A stretch of DNA of 64,000 nt. Source: Pseudodesulfovibrio cashew (GTDB taxonomy: Bacteria; Desulfobacterota; Desulfovibrionia; Desulfovibrionales; Desulfovibrionaceae). The number at the start of each line of letters is the position of its first letter. Position 1 is the first letter of the stretch. The position numbers were made by a program, and so were the translations under genes. A model generated the notes under the pieces. The model ran no database searches and had not been told where the DNA came from. It saw only the letters and a program-made list of their open reading frames with translations. Below, piece after piece: positions 54,988-63,666 of this stretch. Location of the stretch: contig NZ_CP046400.1 of the NCBI RefSeq assembly GCF_009762795.1, forward strand, positions 907,501 through 971,500, given 5' to 3'.

Positions 54988-55826
54988 TGTGCTATCTCCG
55001 CATACGCCTGCATGGGCAGCCGGTACTTGTCGATCCGGCCTGTGTAATACGATCCAATGTACACATCGTTCCCGTTGCAAGCCAAGGTGCCGGGTGCGAT
55101 GCTCTTCTCCAGCACGACTGCCTGAACCGGCCTGAATTTCTCGGTGTAGAAGTGCAGGCACGCCCGCTTTCCCTTTGAAGTCAGGATCACGTAGAGCCGA
55201 TAATCCGCAAGATGCCTGATCGAATAAATACGGCCCGGCAAGTCGTTCAATTGGGCGATACGAATGAATTTTCCTCCGGAAAAACGGAACACCACCCTGG
55301 AATCGAAATAAGCGAAAAAGATCTCGTCCCCGACATGGTGCCCCAACAGAAAATCCCCGCCCAGCGAGCCAGGAATCTTCGCATCCAGTTCGGCCAGGGC
55401 GTCACCCTTGACCTTATACAGCCGCCGCGGGCCAGCAAAACCAGACATGAGATAGTGCTCCCCGCCATGTGAAAAAAAGAAACCAGCGTTGCTGGGCACC
55501 GTCATCTCGTTGACCCGATTCAGGGCGGCGTCGAAACTGATCAATCGGTTAGAGTCCTTGCCGATCATCCAGATTCGTTCTGAAGTGGCGTCGTAATTGG
55601 CAAACCAGTTAGCGCCATCTCCGTTGAATTTGGAGGTGGCGGCGAGCTGGGGCTCACCCCCGAGGCAGTACTTCCGCATCGAGTTGGACAGCTGGTCGCT
55701 TACATAGAGATTGTTACCAGCGACAAACGCGGTCATTGGCTTTATGCCCAGAATCGTCTGACGAGGCTGAAGCGGCTCCAGAAGACCATTGAACCGACAG
55801 AGTTCCATGCGCAGGGAGTCGGTCAT
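54984..55826 (-). CDS. Beta-propeller-like protein of unknown function
   Basis: 280 aa, beta-rich, not assigned. Repeating blocks of about 40 residues with a hydrophobic strand plus Asn/Gly turn recur: MTAFVAGNNLYVSDQLSNSM, ERIWMIGKDSNRLISFDAAL, NAGFFFSHGGEHYLMSGFAG, IRHLADYRLYVILTSKGKRA and ACNGNDVYIGSYYTGRIDKY. This looks like a six-bladed NHL/SMP-30-like propeller. No signal peptide, so it is cytosolic, unusual for a carbohydrate-binding propeller. It sits between the radical SAM and methyltransferase genes, overlapping both by 4 bp, so it may organise or assist them. Confidence 0.6.
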   Translation of the reverse strand: MTDSLRMELCRFNGLLEPLQPRQTILGIKPMTAFVAGNNLYVSDQLSNSMRKYCLGGEPQLAATSKFNGDGANWFANYDATSERIWMIGKDSNRLISFDAALNRVNEMTVPSNAGFFFSHGGEHYLMSGFAGPRRLYKVKGDALAELDAKIPGSLGGDFLLGHHVGDEIFFAYFDSRVVFRFSGGKFIRIAQLNDLPGRIYSIRHLADYRLYVILTSKGKRACLHFYTEKFRPVQAVVLEKSIAPGTLACNGNDVYIGSYYTGRIDKYRLPMQAYAEIAQ

Positions 55827-56740
55827 GCCAGCTTCTCCTTCCTTGCGAGAATGCGCATGCCGGCGGCATTTCCGAAAACCTTCTGGATGAGGGTCAACGG
55901 AAGCAGACCAAGCATCATGAAGGGGTATGCGGCGATTCTTCCATTGACCACCCGCAAGTCAAAGCGATCCGCCAAGTAATTCTGCAGGCTGAGAGCCCAG
56001 CCGAACATGTTCAGGGTCGCTCCCTGCTCCTCAAGGCTGAACCCCTGACGCTCCAGGAGGGTTCCGACCGTCTCCGGGGAAAAGAGAAATGTGTGCCGGG
56101 GGAAGTGCAACCCGCCCCAATACTTGCCGAATATGCGAAAATCCAGACAATTCACATTGGGCGTCTCGATATACAGCCTGCCTCCGTCCGCCAGCAGTTT
56201 TCCCGCCTTTTCCAACAGCGCGGCGGGATTGACGACGTGTTCGATCAGATGGCTGAGAATGATGAGGTCGTACTGTTGCTCAGGCAACGCGGCGTCCTCG
56301 AATGCACCATGATGAACCGTCCGGCCGAGACTAGCGGCCATCTCGCAGGCGTGCCGATTCAAATCGATCCCTTCCACGCTCCATTCAGGCTCACGGTCCT
56401 GAAGGTAGCCGATGAAATGCCCGGCGGCGCAGCCCACATCCAGAATGCGGGCCTTCCCGGGAAGGCGCTTCTTGAAATAGCGGTGCACCAGACCGAAATA
56501 CGTTTCGAGAAGGAAGTTGCTCAAACGGTTCTCTTCCGCATGGATGTTCGCATACTCGGCGGGATAGAGGGTCGGCAAAGCTTCGGCCTCCGGCAGGGGG
56601 TCAAGGCGGATCAGGCCACAGGAATCACAACGGACAAAGCCCGTCTGGTCAGACTCGATGCCGTACTCGAAGTCCCGCATGTCGTTGAAAAGCGGCTTCT
56701 CCCGCCTTTCATGGCAAACTATGCACTTTCCAGCGGCCAC
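55823..56740 (-). CDS. Methyltransferase with N-terminal zinc-ribbon motif
   Basis: 305 aa from GTG 56740, chosen because GGAGG lies 7 bases before it; the frame is open up to TTG 56758. CIVCHERREK and RCDSCGLIRLDPLP supply two Cys pairs for zinc. The SAM domain has RILDVGCAAGHFIGYLQD, EGIDLNRHACEMAASLG, IILSHLIEHVVNPAALLEKA and PNVNCLDFRIFGKYWGGLHF. This is the Methyltransf_23 type common in sugar and natural-product loci. A hydrophobic stretch near the C-terminus (YPFMMLGLLPLTLIQKVFG) may touch the membrane. Confidence 0.87.
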   Translation of the reverse strand: MAAGKCIVCHERREKPLFNDMRDFEYGIESDQTGFVRCDSCGLIRLDPLPEAEALPTLYPAEYANIHAEENRLSNFLLETYFGLVHRYFKKRLPGKARILDVGCAAGHFIGYLQDREPEWSVEGIDLNRHACEMAASLGRTVHHGAFEDAALPEQQYDLIILSHLIEHVVNPAALLEKAGKLLADGGRLYIETPNVNCLDFRIFGKYWGGLHFPRHTFLFSPETVGTLLERQGFSLEEQGATLNMFGWALSLQNYLADRFDLRVVNGRIAAYPFMMLGLLPLTLIQKVFGNAAGMRILARKEKLA

Positions 56741-56744
56741 CGCA

Positions 56745-57815
56745 TTACCTCCGACCAAACACTTCGGGTTCGTTTTCAGGGGTTATCGCGGGGTGGTCCT
56801 TGTAGGAGACGGGATGCTTCGTCGCCTCGCAGACGGGACCGAGGTAGTTGCCGATATATTCCGGGTCCTCGGAAGAGAGGCACCCGGGGAAGTCTTTCTT
56901 GAACTGCGAAAAACTCCGCATCCTCTCCAGAATCGCCCCAAGCGGTTCCTCGAAGTAGTTGCCGAAGCTCACCGGATTATAGGAACACCCGACGACGTCC
57001 CCGAAGCAGGTGACGCCGATCTTCTCCTTGCCGGCAGGGCAACGCTGCTTGAGGTAGTAGGAAAAGACCCAATCGAAGGTGAGCTTGGGATATTTTTTCA
57101 GGTACTGCCTGACGTCCTCGAACTCCGAAGAGGAGAGGGTGGAGAAATCCTCCGCCTTGCCCACCGGGGCAATCTGGCCCCCGCTGGCGCTCAGTCCGTT
57201 TTGCTCGCAGTATTCAATGACGCCCAAGGCGTGCTCCATGGCACCGGGCATCATGACGGTCCCCAACCCGGTGGCCAGCCCTATCTCCTGGGCCCAACGG
57301 AGATTCCGCAGGGTCAACTCCACATGCCCCTCGCCCCGGATCGGATCATTGACCTTGGGGTCCAGGCTCTCGATGCTGAAAAAGATGCACTTCAAGCCGC
57401 TCTTCTTGAGCTCGGCCAGCCGCTCCGTGGTCACGGCCAGGCCGTTGGACACCACATGCGTGTAGTAATGATGCTTGGTGAACACCGCCACCAGCTCGTC
57501 GAGGTGCGGATACATGAGCGGTTCCCCGCCAAGGATGGTCACCACGGCGGCGCCGGCCTTGGCGCCATCCCTGGCGAGCCGATCATAATCGTCAATGGTC
57601 AGCACGGCCTTCTTGTCGGCTTGATACTTGTCCACCGAGCAAAAATGGCAATTGGCCTGGCAGGCAAAGGTAGGAAAAAGCTCGATGACCCTGAGGGTAT
57701 TCTTTCTCAGCACCAACGCCCTGAAGAATCCCTTGAGCATGCGGTAAAAGATGATGGGATTGGCCAGCACCCAAATGTTGGCATAGTACTTTTTCATTTC
57801 CTTGATTATTTCCAT
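56745..57815 (-). CDS. Radical SAM/SPASM-type protein
   Basis: 356 aa. ELFPTFACQANCHFCSVDKY holds the CxxxCxxC motif (about 52-59), ILGGEPLMYPHLDELV the GGE motif, and FFSIESLDPKVNDPIRGEGH a mid-barrel strand. The C-terminal part has further Cys (RCPAGKEKIGVTCFGDVVGC; FPGC; GPVC) as in SPASM auxiliary-cluster domains. Such proteins modify peptides or sugars or install thioether or C-C bonds; the substrate is not evident. AAGAGAG precedes ATG 57815. Four bases separate it from the methyltransferase gene. Confidence 0.85.
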   Translation of the reverse strand: MEIIKEMKKYYANIWVLANPIIFYRMLKGFFRALVLRKNTLRVIELFPTFACQANCHFCSVDKYQADKKAVLTIDDYDRLARDGAKAGAAVVTILGGEPLMYPHLDELVAVFTKHHYYTHVVSNGLAVTTERLAELKKSGLKCIFFSIESLDPKVNDPIRGEGHVELTLRNLRWAQEIGLATGLGTVMMPGAMEHALGVIEYCEQNGLSASGGQIAPVGKAEDFSTLSSSEFEDVRQYLKKYPKLTFDWVFSYYLKQRCPAGKEKIGVTCFGDVVGCSYNPVSFGNYFEEPLGAILERMRSFSQFKKDFPGCLSSEDPEYIGNYLGPVCEATKHPVSYKDHPAITPENEPEVFGRR

Positions 57816-57858
57816 TCTCTCTTACCTCTCATTGAACATGGCAAAGTATCTTCCCTGG

Positions 57859-59457
57859 CTAGGCGGACAGGGAGGCGGGAGCCCTGAGCAGCCACCAGTC
57901 CACGGTGGGAGCGATGGTCAGCCACTCGCGGTTGAGCACCGGATAGTCCCCCCACCTGAAAACCCCTTCACAGCTGAAGCCCGCTTCTTCCCATTGGGGG
58001 TCGAGTTCCTGCCCTGCGGGTTGATAGACAAGGGCGAAATCGGCGCTCCAACGCTCGATGTTGCCGCTCACCGACTCAAGGTCGCGCCCCCAATACTCCG
58101 CGCCCCCCTCGTAGTTGGACTCGTAGATTCCGAACCAGTCGGGCATCAGATGAATGCCCTTCAAGCCGCCTGCATAGAGGAACAGTTCGATCTGGAACCG
58201 ATAGCCGTCGAAAATGTTGGAAAAAAGTCCGCGGGGATCATCATAGGCGATAATGATCCGCTGGCCCTTGGAAACGGGATCGAAGAATCGGTCAGCCGCG
58301 TCCAGCTCGTTGCGGATGTTCACGGGCCTGCCGACCTGCATGACGTCAAGCGTCCTGGCCTCGTTGGGCATGTTCACGAAATACGGCAGCGGAGACATGA
58401 ACAGCCAATACGGAATCAACAACTCCGGGATCGGGTGGGCCATGACCGTCATGACGCCCAGGCTCATCATCATCATGTACATGGTCTGGATGTCATGCAG
58501 GCGAAATACCGTGGAGTTCCCGATAAAGATAAGGATGCCCCCAAACAGGAGCGGAGAGAACTCGCCCGTTGTCAGCCAGACGAAAAAGAGCAGCTGTGAA
58601 TAGATCAGGGTGTTGTAATAAAACTCGCCCGCATCAAGCTGGAGCCAGGTCCCCTTCGGGAGACGGGTGTACCGGGCCTTCTGCTGAAAAGACCCCATGA
58701 TCTTTATCATGGGCCCCAACGCTCCTCGAACCCCGAGACGCTGGAACGACGGCCACAAATGCATCCCGATTTTCAACGTGGCCGGGACCATGGCGTAAAG
58801 GGGCATCGGGTCCCGGGTCCAGACGGCCAGGACCAGGGACAACAGGCCCGCCATGATGGTGGCGAGAGAACTGCCGAAACTGACCGCCAGCCAGGCCGCA
58901 CCGGCCAGCCACCACTGCCCCTGCTGGATTGCAAACAGGCCGAGGGGGAAGAGCATCCACCCCAGAGCGTTGTAATTTTGACGGCCAAAAGTGTTGACGT
59001 AAAAATAGGAACTGATGAACGCTAGGCCGATCACCAGCAACGCCCAACTCCATCCGACGACTCCGAACCACACGGCATGGGCCAGCAGCCATCCGAACAT
59101 GCCGAGCAGGGCCGCCACGCACCCCATCTGCCACATGGCGTACAGGGAGGGCAGGCTGTAGGCATACAGCATGGACATAGGGTAATCCCCCAGGCCCAGT
59201 TGGGGACTTCTCCCGTTCCGTCCGAACCGGTAAAAGTTAAGGGCTACAGTGTAATACCAAAGATTGTTGATGGAAAAGGAGGCATTGAACTGCGGGCCAT
59301 AATCCCCCCATTTGCCATTGGCCAGTTCGCGGCAATTCCACAGGCTGCGAACGAGCTGCACCGGGGTGACGACCAATCCGATAACGGGATAGAACAACAG
59401 GCGCAGTAACGCCTGCCAGCGGCCATATCTTGATTTGAAGTGAGTATAAACGCGCAT
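57859..59457 (-). CDS. Multi-pass membrane protein, possible GT-C-type glycosyltransferase
   Basis: 532 aa. About ten hydrophobic segments span residues 20-385 (VWFGVVGWSWALLVIGLAFI, QWWLAGAAWLAVSFGSSLAT, SPLLFGGILIFIGNSTVFRL). A soluble C-terminal domain of about 145 residues follows (RIIIAYDDPRGLFSNIFDGY; EYWGRDLESVSGNIERWSAD). The layout resembles membrane GT-C transferases or O-antigen polymerases, but the catalytic acid loop is not clear. It lies in the operon between the methyltransferase genes and the radical SAM block. AGGAAG precedes ATG 59457. Confidence 0.65.
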   Translation of the reverse strand: MRVYTHFKSRYGRWQALLRLLFYPVIGLVVTPVQLVRSLWNCRELANGKWGDYGPQFNASFSINNLWYYTVALNFYRFGRNGRSPQLGLGDYPMSMLYAYSLPSLYAMWQMGCVAALLGMFGWLLAHAVWFGVVGWSWALLVIGLAFISSYFYVNTFGRQNYNALGWMLFPLGLFAIQQGQWWLAGAAWLAVSFGSSLATIMAGLLSLVLAVWTRDPMPLYAMVPATLKIGMHLWPSFQRLGVRGALGPMIKIMGSFQQKARYTRLPKGTWLQLDAGEFYYNTLIYSQLLFFVWLTTGEFSPLLFGGILIFIGNSTVFRLHDIQTMYMMMMSLGVMTVMAHPIPELLIPYWLFMSPLPYFVNMPNEARTLDVMQVGRPVNIRNELDAADRFFDPVSKGQRIIIAYDDPRGLFSNIFDGYRFQIELFLYAGGLKGIHLMPDWFGIYESNYEGGAEYWGRDLESVSGNIERWSADFALVYQPAGQELDPQWEEAGFSCEGVFRWGDYPVLNREWLTIAPTVDWWLLRAPASLSA

Positions 59458-59571
59458 ATTCTTCCTATCGGCAGCGTCATTAATTAACTTAATAATTGTT
59501 CTGAGGCGGACTGCACTCTTTCCTCATTGCACATTTCAAGCCAAGCTCTCATTCACTTATCCGACTGAGAG

Positions 59572-60366
59572 CTATCCCGCTGCCAACGATTTCTCATAGT
59601 GCAGGAATACCGTGAGATTCATGTCCGGCAAGGGCAACCGAAGAGGCCAGAAGATCTTCTTTTGCGGAACAAGGTGCGCGTCCAGCACACGAAGAATGTC
59701 CTCCGCAAAATTGGGATGCTCCCAGCAGATGACCTTGTCGAAATCAATATCGGTAGCGGCCCGGTAGTGCCGCCGCGTCGTCAGGTACCGCCCCAGCCCC
59801 CAGGCCAGCCCACCTTCACAGGGAATGGCTCCCACCAGCAGACCGCTTTTCTTGAGCACTCTTGCCATCTCTGCGACCATCGGCTCCAACGGATGGATAT
59901 GCTCCAGGGAGAAGAAGGAAATGATCATGTCCAGACTCTCCGAAGGAAACGGCAGGGACGGACTGCCTTCCTTGGGAACCTCATGGCAATGAAACGGAAT
60001 GCCTCTGTTGGCGGCCGCCTTGCCGGCCTCCTTGAGCATTGCCACATCCACGTCCAGCAACTCCATTACCGCAGGGACACCCTTGAGATGCCGCAGGTAA
60101 TCCATGCTTCCGGGACCGATCTCCAGCACCCGCTTGCCTTCCACGTCCACCCGGGTCATCCGCTTGTAGACCGCGTCATAGACCCAATCGCTTACAGTAA
60201 AGGACTTGTTCGTCCCTATGGCTTCCGCATAGTTGGAAGACCACTTCACCCAATCAGGGTCATCGGGGACGGGCTGTTTCCCGTATCGCTCCCTAGCTCC
60301 GAACAGCGGCACCGCCAGAATGTCCGGCAGCCGATGCCCCAATGAATAATACCCGTTACCGCTCAT
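59572..60366 (-). CDS. SAM-dependent methyltransferase-like protein
   Basis: 264 aa. KRVLEIGPGSMDYLRHLKGV is the SAM-binding loop; ELLDVDVAMLKEAGKAA, DMIISFFSLEHIHPLEPMVA and LKKSGLLVGAIPCEGGL follow the class I fold. The N-terminal about 80 residues (SNYAEAIGTNKSFTVSDWVY) are extra. Length and order fit Methyltransf_11 proteins in glycan loci. The acceptor is unknown. The start is ATG 60366 with AAGGGAA upstream. Confidence 0.8.
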   Translation of the reverse strand: MSGNGYYSLGHRLPDILAVPLFGARERYGKQPVPDDPDWVKWSSNYAEAIGTNKSFTVSDWVYDAVYKRMTRVDVEGKRVLEIGPGSMDYLRHLKGVPAVMELLDVDVAMLKEAGKAAANRGIPFHCHEVPKEGSPSLPFPSESLDMIISFFSLEHIHPLEPMVAEMARVLKKSGLLVGAIPCEGGLAWGLGRYLTTRRHYRAATDIDFDKVICWEHPNFAEDILRVLDAHLVPQKKIFWPLRLPLPDMNLTVFLHYEKSLAAG

Positions 60367-60408
60367 GCCTCATTCCCTTCCCGGCACCTTTTCCGATGTA
60401 CCCTGTGA

Positions 60409-61071
60409 TCACTCGAAATAAATGAACTCATAATCGCCGGTATAACCAAACTCCTTGAACAGCCACTTCCATGCCCGTTCGGAGAAAAAGGCCTCGCAAG
60501 TGAGCGCCCAGCACTGGAGGTTGAACTGCTCCTGATCATTGCGGTAACTCTCCACGCAGATGAACTTTTCCCTGCCGGTCCGCTCTATCTCGGCCAGGGC
60601 GTTTTTCAGTTCGGGGACCTCCAGATTGTGGAGCGAATTGATGGAGAGGACGAGGTCGAAATGGCCGTCCGGCCACGGGTAGGGGTTTTCCGCCCGGTGG
60701 ACGATGAGCCCCTCGCGAATCTCCTCAAAGGCGTCCTCAAGGGCGTAAAGGGAAGGATCGAACCCGCGAATCTGGGCATCGGGCAGCAGCTTCTTCAGTT
60801 CGTAGAGCAGGTACGCCTTGCCGCAGCCCACATCCAGAATCCTGGCGTCGCTTTTCAGGCCATAGGTCTCGATGAGACGTTCGGCCACGCTCTTCCAGCG
60901 GCCGTCATAGCGATAGCCGCCGTAGCCGTAGCACTTGTCCCCATCCCAGTAGTCCTGCCCGTAGCGCTTGGCCACGGCCATGCAACGGACTTTGTCCTCG
61001 GTCATCCGAGGCAGGTACTCGCGGCTTGTCCGGGTGTGCAGCGGGGTGATTATTTCGCGATATTGCTTCAT
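60409..61071 (-). CDS. SAM-dependent methyltransferase with Tyr/Gly-rich motif
   Basis: 220 aa from ATG 61071. The N-terminal motif YWDGDKCYGYGGYRYDGRWK (about 41-60) precedes the SAM loop RILDVGCGKAYLLYELKKLL; IRGFDPSLYALEDAFEE and FDLVLSINSLHNLEVPELKN follow. The YGYGGYRYDGRW signature defines a small family found in sugar-biosynthesis loci, whose target is not known to me. It lies 42 bp before the next methyltransferase gene and 16 bp after the GT gene at 61088. Confidence 0.82.
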   Translation of the reverse strand: MKQYREIITPLHTRTSREYLPRMTEDKVRCMAVAKRYGQDYWDGDKCYGYGGYRYDGRWKSVAERLIETYGLKSDARILDVGCGKAYLLYELKKLLPDAQIRGFDPSLYALEDAFEEIREGLIVHRAENPYPWPDGHFDLVLSINSLHNLEVPELKNALAEIERTGREKFICVESYRNDQEQFNLQCWALTCEAFFSERAWKWLFKEFGYTGDYEFIYFE

Positions 61072-61087
61072 CTTCACATTCCAACTG

Positions 61088-62179
61088 TTAGAGATGGCGC
61101 AGCATGCTCTCATGCATCTGCCGGGTGCGGTGTTCGGCCAGGTGGCTACTCCGGGTCCGCTCCCCGGCCCGACGGCCGATCTCGCGCCGCACCGCCTCGT
61201 TTTCCAAAAGATACAGTGCCTTTTCCCGGCACTCCTCCCGGGTGCGGTAGGTCACGACCTCCGCGTCCGGCTCGTACAGGTCCGCGATGTTGGGCGAATG
61301 CTCCACCAGCATGCACACCCCCACGCCGCAGGCCTCGAATGTCCGCATGTTGCCCGTGTCGCCGTAGGCGGCGTCGGTGTGGATGTTCAGCACCACCTTG
61401 GACGCGTTCATGAGCCGGTACATGTCCATGCCGTAGACCGGACCGTGGGTGTTGTGCGGGAAAAGTTCCCTGAGCGGGTCCTCGATGTCGGGAAACAGGG
61501 TCATGTCGCGCTCGGTCAGCCACGCTTCGAGCGGGGAGCTGGCCAGCAGCCACCTCAGCAATTCATAGCGGGTGCGGTGGTGCCAGTCGAAGCCGTAGCC
61601 CGAATGGCCGGTGAAGATAAATCCGTGGTCCTCGGTCCTTTCCGGCAGGCCGGAGGCCACCGACGGGTCGAACGAATGGTACACGAGTTCCACGTTGATG
61701 CCGCAGTCCCGAAAGACCATGGCGATACTCGGGGTGCAGGCAAAGACCACATCGGTGTGGGCAAGCTGCTTGAAATGCATGGGAAACCCCTGCATCGCCG
61801 CCAAACAGCGGACATATCCCGGCCGTTGGGACAGATAGTCCGCAGGGTACCGGGAGATGTCGTCGCAAAAGACCGCCTCCGGGCGGTAGTGGTCCAGCTG
61901 GGCCATGGTGATCCTGTCCATCCACCCCTCTTCGGGAACGGGAAGATCGTGCTCAACGGCCCACTTCGCCTGCAATTCACGGAAATCACCAAAAATCTCG
62001 ACCACATTCCAGCCCAGCCGCTTGAACTCAAGGGCCATGCCGTGTGACCTGAGCGACTTGAATCCCCGGAATTCGGCGAGCAGTTGCTCGTATCCCATCT
62101 CCGCGAAATCCACCTGCTGAAGAAAATGGGCCTCCGCCCCCTGCAGGTAGTGCAGCATCACCATGGTCTGTCCGCTCAT
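61088..62179 (-). CDS. CgeB-like family glycosyltransferase
   Basis: 363 aa from ATG 62179 (GAGGGTGG upstream). GT-B fold: VMLHYLQGAEAHFLQQVDFA at the start, GFIFTGHSGYGFDWHHRTRY in the middle, and VVLNIHTDAAYGDTGNMRTF then EACGVGVCMLVEHSPNIADL near the end, the donor-binding region of the CgeB/Glyco_trans_1_2 group. No membrane segment. It is the first gene of the fourteen-gene minus-strand glycan operon and diverges from the GT2 gene at 62349 by 169 bp. Confidence 0.82.
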   Translation of the reverse strand: MSGQTMVMLHYLQGAEAHFLQQVDFAEMGYEQLLAEFRGFKSLRSHGMALEFKRLGWNVVEIFGDFRELQAKWAVEHDLPVPEEGWMDRITMAQLDHYRPEAVFCDDISRYPADYLSQRPGYVRCLAAMQGFPMHFKQLAHTDVVFACTPSIAMVFRDCGINVELVYHSFDPSVASGLPERTEDHGFIFTGHSGYGFDWHHRTRYELLRWLLASSPLEAWLTERDMTLFPDIEDPLRELFPHNTHGPVYGMDMYRLMNASKVVLNIHTDAAYGDTGNMRTFEACGVGVCMLVEHSPNIADLYEPDAEVVTYRTREECREKALYLLENEAVRREIGRRAGERTRSSHLAEHRTRQMHESMLRHL

Positions 62180-62348
62180 CGCCACCCTCTTTTCCACTCT
62201 GCCCGCCGCCTCAACCGACTTGGGGACATTGCGCACACCCCGACTATGGGGTAATTCAAAAAAACAACCATCATGCCGGGCCGTTTCCAACATTCAAGGC
62301 CCGACCGAATGCCTTCCCGGAGCACGGGACGGCCAACGAGGAGACCCC

Positions 62349-63314
62349 ATGGACTTTTCCGTCATCATGCCCAACTACAACCACGGCGACCGGATTGCCA
62401 TCGCCCTGGATTCCATATTCAATCAGTCCGTGCTCCCGAAAGAAGTGATCGTGCTGGACGACGGTTCCACCGACGACAGCCTTGCCGTGCTTGAGCGCTA
62501 CGCCGCGAACCAGCCCCTGCTCCGGGTCATCCGCTTCGAAAAGAACCGGGGAGCCGTGGATGCCTGCAACGAGCTCTTCCGGCAGGCCAAGGGGGAATAC
62601 ATCCTGGGTTTTCCCGCAGACGACATCATTCTGCCCGGAGCCTTTGAGCGGGCGGCGGCCATGCTCGACGCCAATCCGGGCGCCGGAGTCTGCTGCGCCG
62701 ACTACTTCATGGTCGACACCGCGAGCGGGAAGCTCGAACACTACCGCATGGGGTTCGCCGAAGAGGCCTGCTTCCTGGACCCTGAAAACTTCACTGAAAG
62801 ACTCAAGGGATGGTGGGTTCCGAGTTTCACCAGCTTCATCCGCAGGGACGCCCTTGAGGCCGCCGGATATTTTCTCACCGACACCAGATGGCATTGCGAC
62901 TGGCTGGCCTACCTGACCGTGGCCTTCCGCCACGGCCTCTGCTACATCCCCGAACCGCTTGCCGCCCGGCGCCGGCACGACGACGCCTACGGGACCAAAG
63001 GCAGGCGCAACAGGCAGGAGCAGGACCAGGTCCTGCGGAACCTCCTGGGCCGCCTCAAGAGCGACGAATTCCGCGACGTCATGCCTAAGTTCGTCCGCAG
63101 CGGAGCCATGCTCTTCTTCAACAACGAGCTGGACCGGCTGGTCATGTCCGACCCCGGCATGTGGGACAATGAGACCCTCATGCTCGCGCAGCTTCCGATG
63201 TGGTACAGGATGCGTGCCTGCAAAATGCATATGGACTCCATTTGGGACAGAAGGCTGGACGCCGAATCCGAACACCAGGCCTACATCAACGAGGCCCTGC
63301 TCGATGTCGAATAA
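62349..63314 (+). CDS. Family 2 glycosyltransferase
   Basis: 321 aa. FSVIMPNYNHGDRIAIALDS, EVIVLDDGSTDDSLAVLERY and ILGFPADDIILPGAFERAAA (metal DD) form the GT-A core; WHCDWLAYLTVAFRHGLCYI supplies the catalytic-base region. The C-terminal about 100 residues are helical. ATG 62349 has GAGGAG 6 bases upstream; the frame is open to 62163 but without similarity. It diverges from the minus-strand operon and probably shares its regulatory region (62180-62348). Confidence 0.88.
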   Translation: MDFSVIMPNYNHGDRIAIALDSIFNQSVLPKEVIVLDDGSTDDSLAVLERYAANQPLLRVIRFEKNRGAVDACNELFRQAKGEYILGFPADDIILPGAFERAAAMLDANPGAGVCCADYFMVDTASGKLEHYRMGFAEEACFLDPENFTERLKGWWVPSFTSFIRRDALEAAGYFLTDTRWHCDWLAYLTVAFRHGLCYIPEPLAARRRHDDAYGTKGRRNRQEQDQVLRNLLGRLKSDEFRDVMPKFVRSGAMLFFNNELDRLVMSDPGMWDNETLMLAQLPMWYRMRACKMHMDSIWDRRLDAESEHQAYINEALLDVE

Positions 63315-63666
63315 TGACCGAAACGTTTCGAAGCCCACCCGAATCAAGCGATATACACCTCTTGCATCATTCACTAAGTGAATAGTTTGAAGCAAGGAGG
63401 AAGTCAAACTAGTTGCCGAAGCCCCGTAATAGGGGAAAAATCGACAGTCCGCCAAAGACTATGCATGTATTGGACCAACGTCACGCTCGCTGGCACACGG
63501 CCTTGCCGGAAGGGGTGAGGAGGTGTCGACCTGACCAAAGTCAAACGCAACGGTTTGAAGTATAAAGCAAAATTGGCAGCAAAACCAGGAAGACTGCCTG
63601 CAATGCACGGCGTGCGCCAAACTTTTGGCGCACGCCGCTTTGCCTATGGGGAAAAGGGAGTCCCGC
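63315..63666. other. Intergenic region with inverted repeats
   Basis: 352 bp with no supportable gene. CGGCGTGCGCCAAA (63608-63621) pairs perfectly with 63624-63637 and forms a strong hairpin 30 bp from the next gene's stop, though without a T-run on either side. GAAACGTTTC (63328) and ATTCACT-A-AGTGAAT (63368-63382) are further palindromes. I see no tRNA or known RNA. Confidence 0.5.

Noticed and set aside
63315..63666. tRNA or small RNA gene
   Set aside because: No cloverleaf, CCA end or GTTCRANNC T-loop could be found; only simple palindromes.
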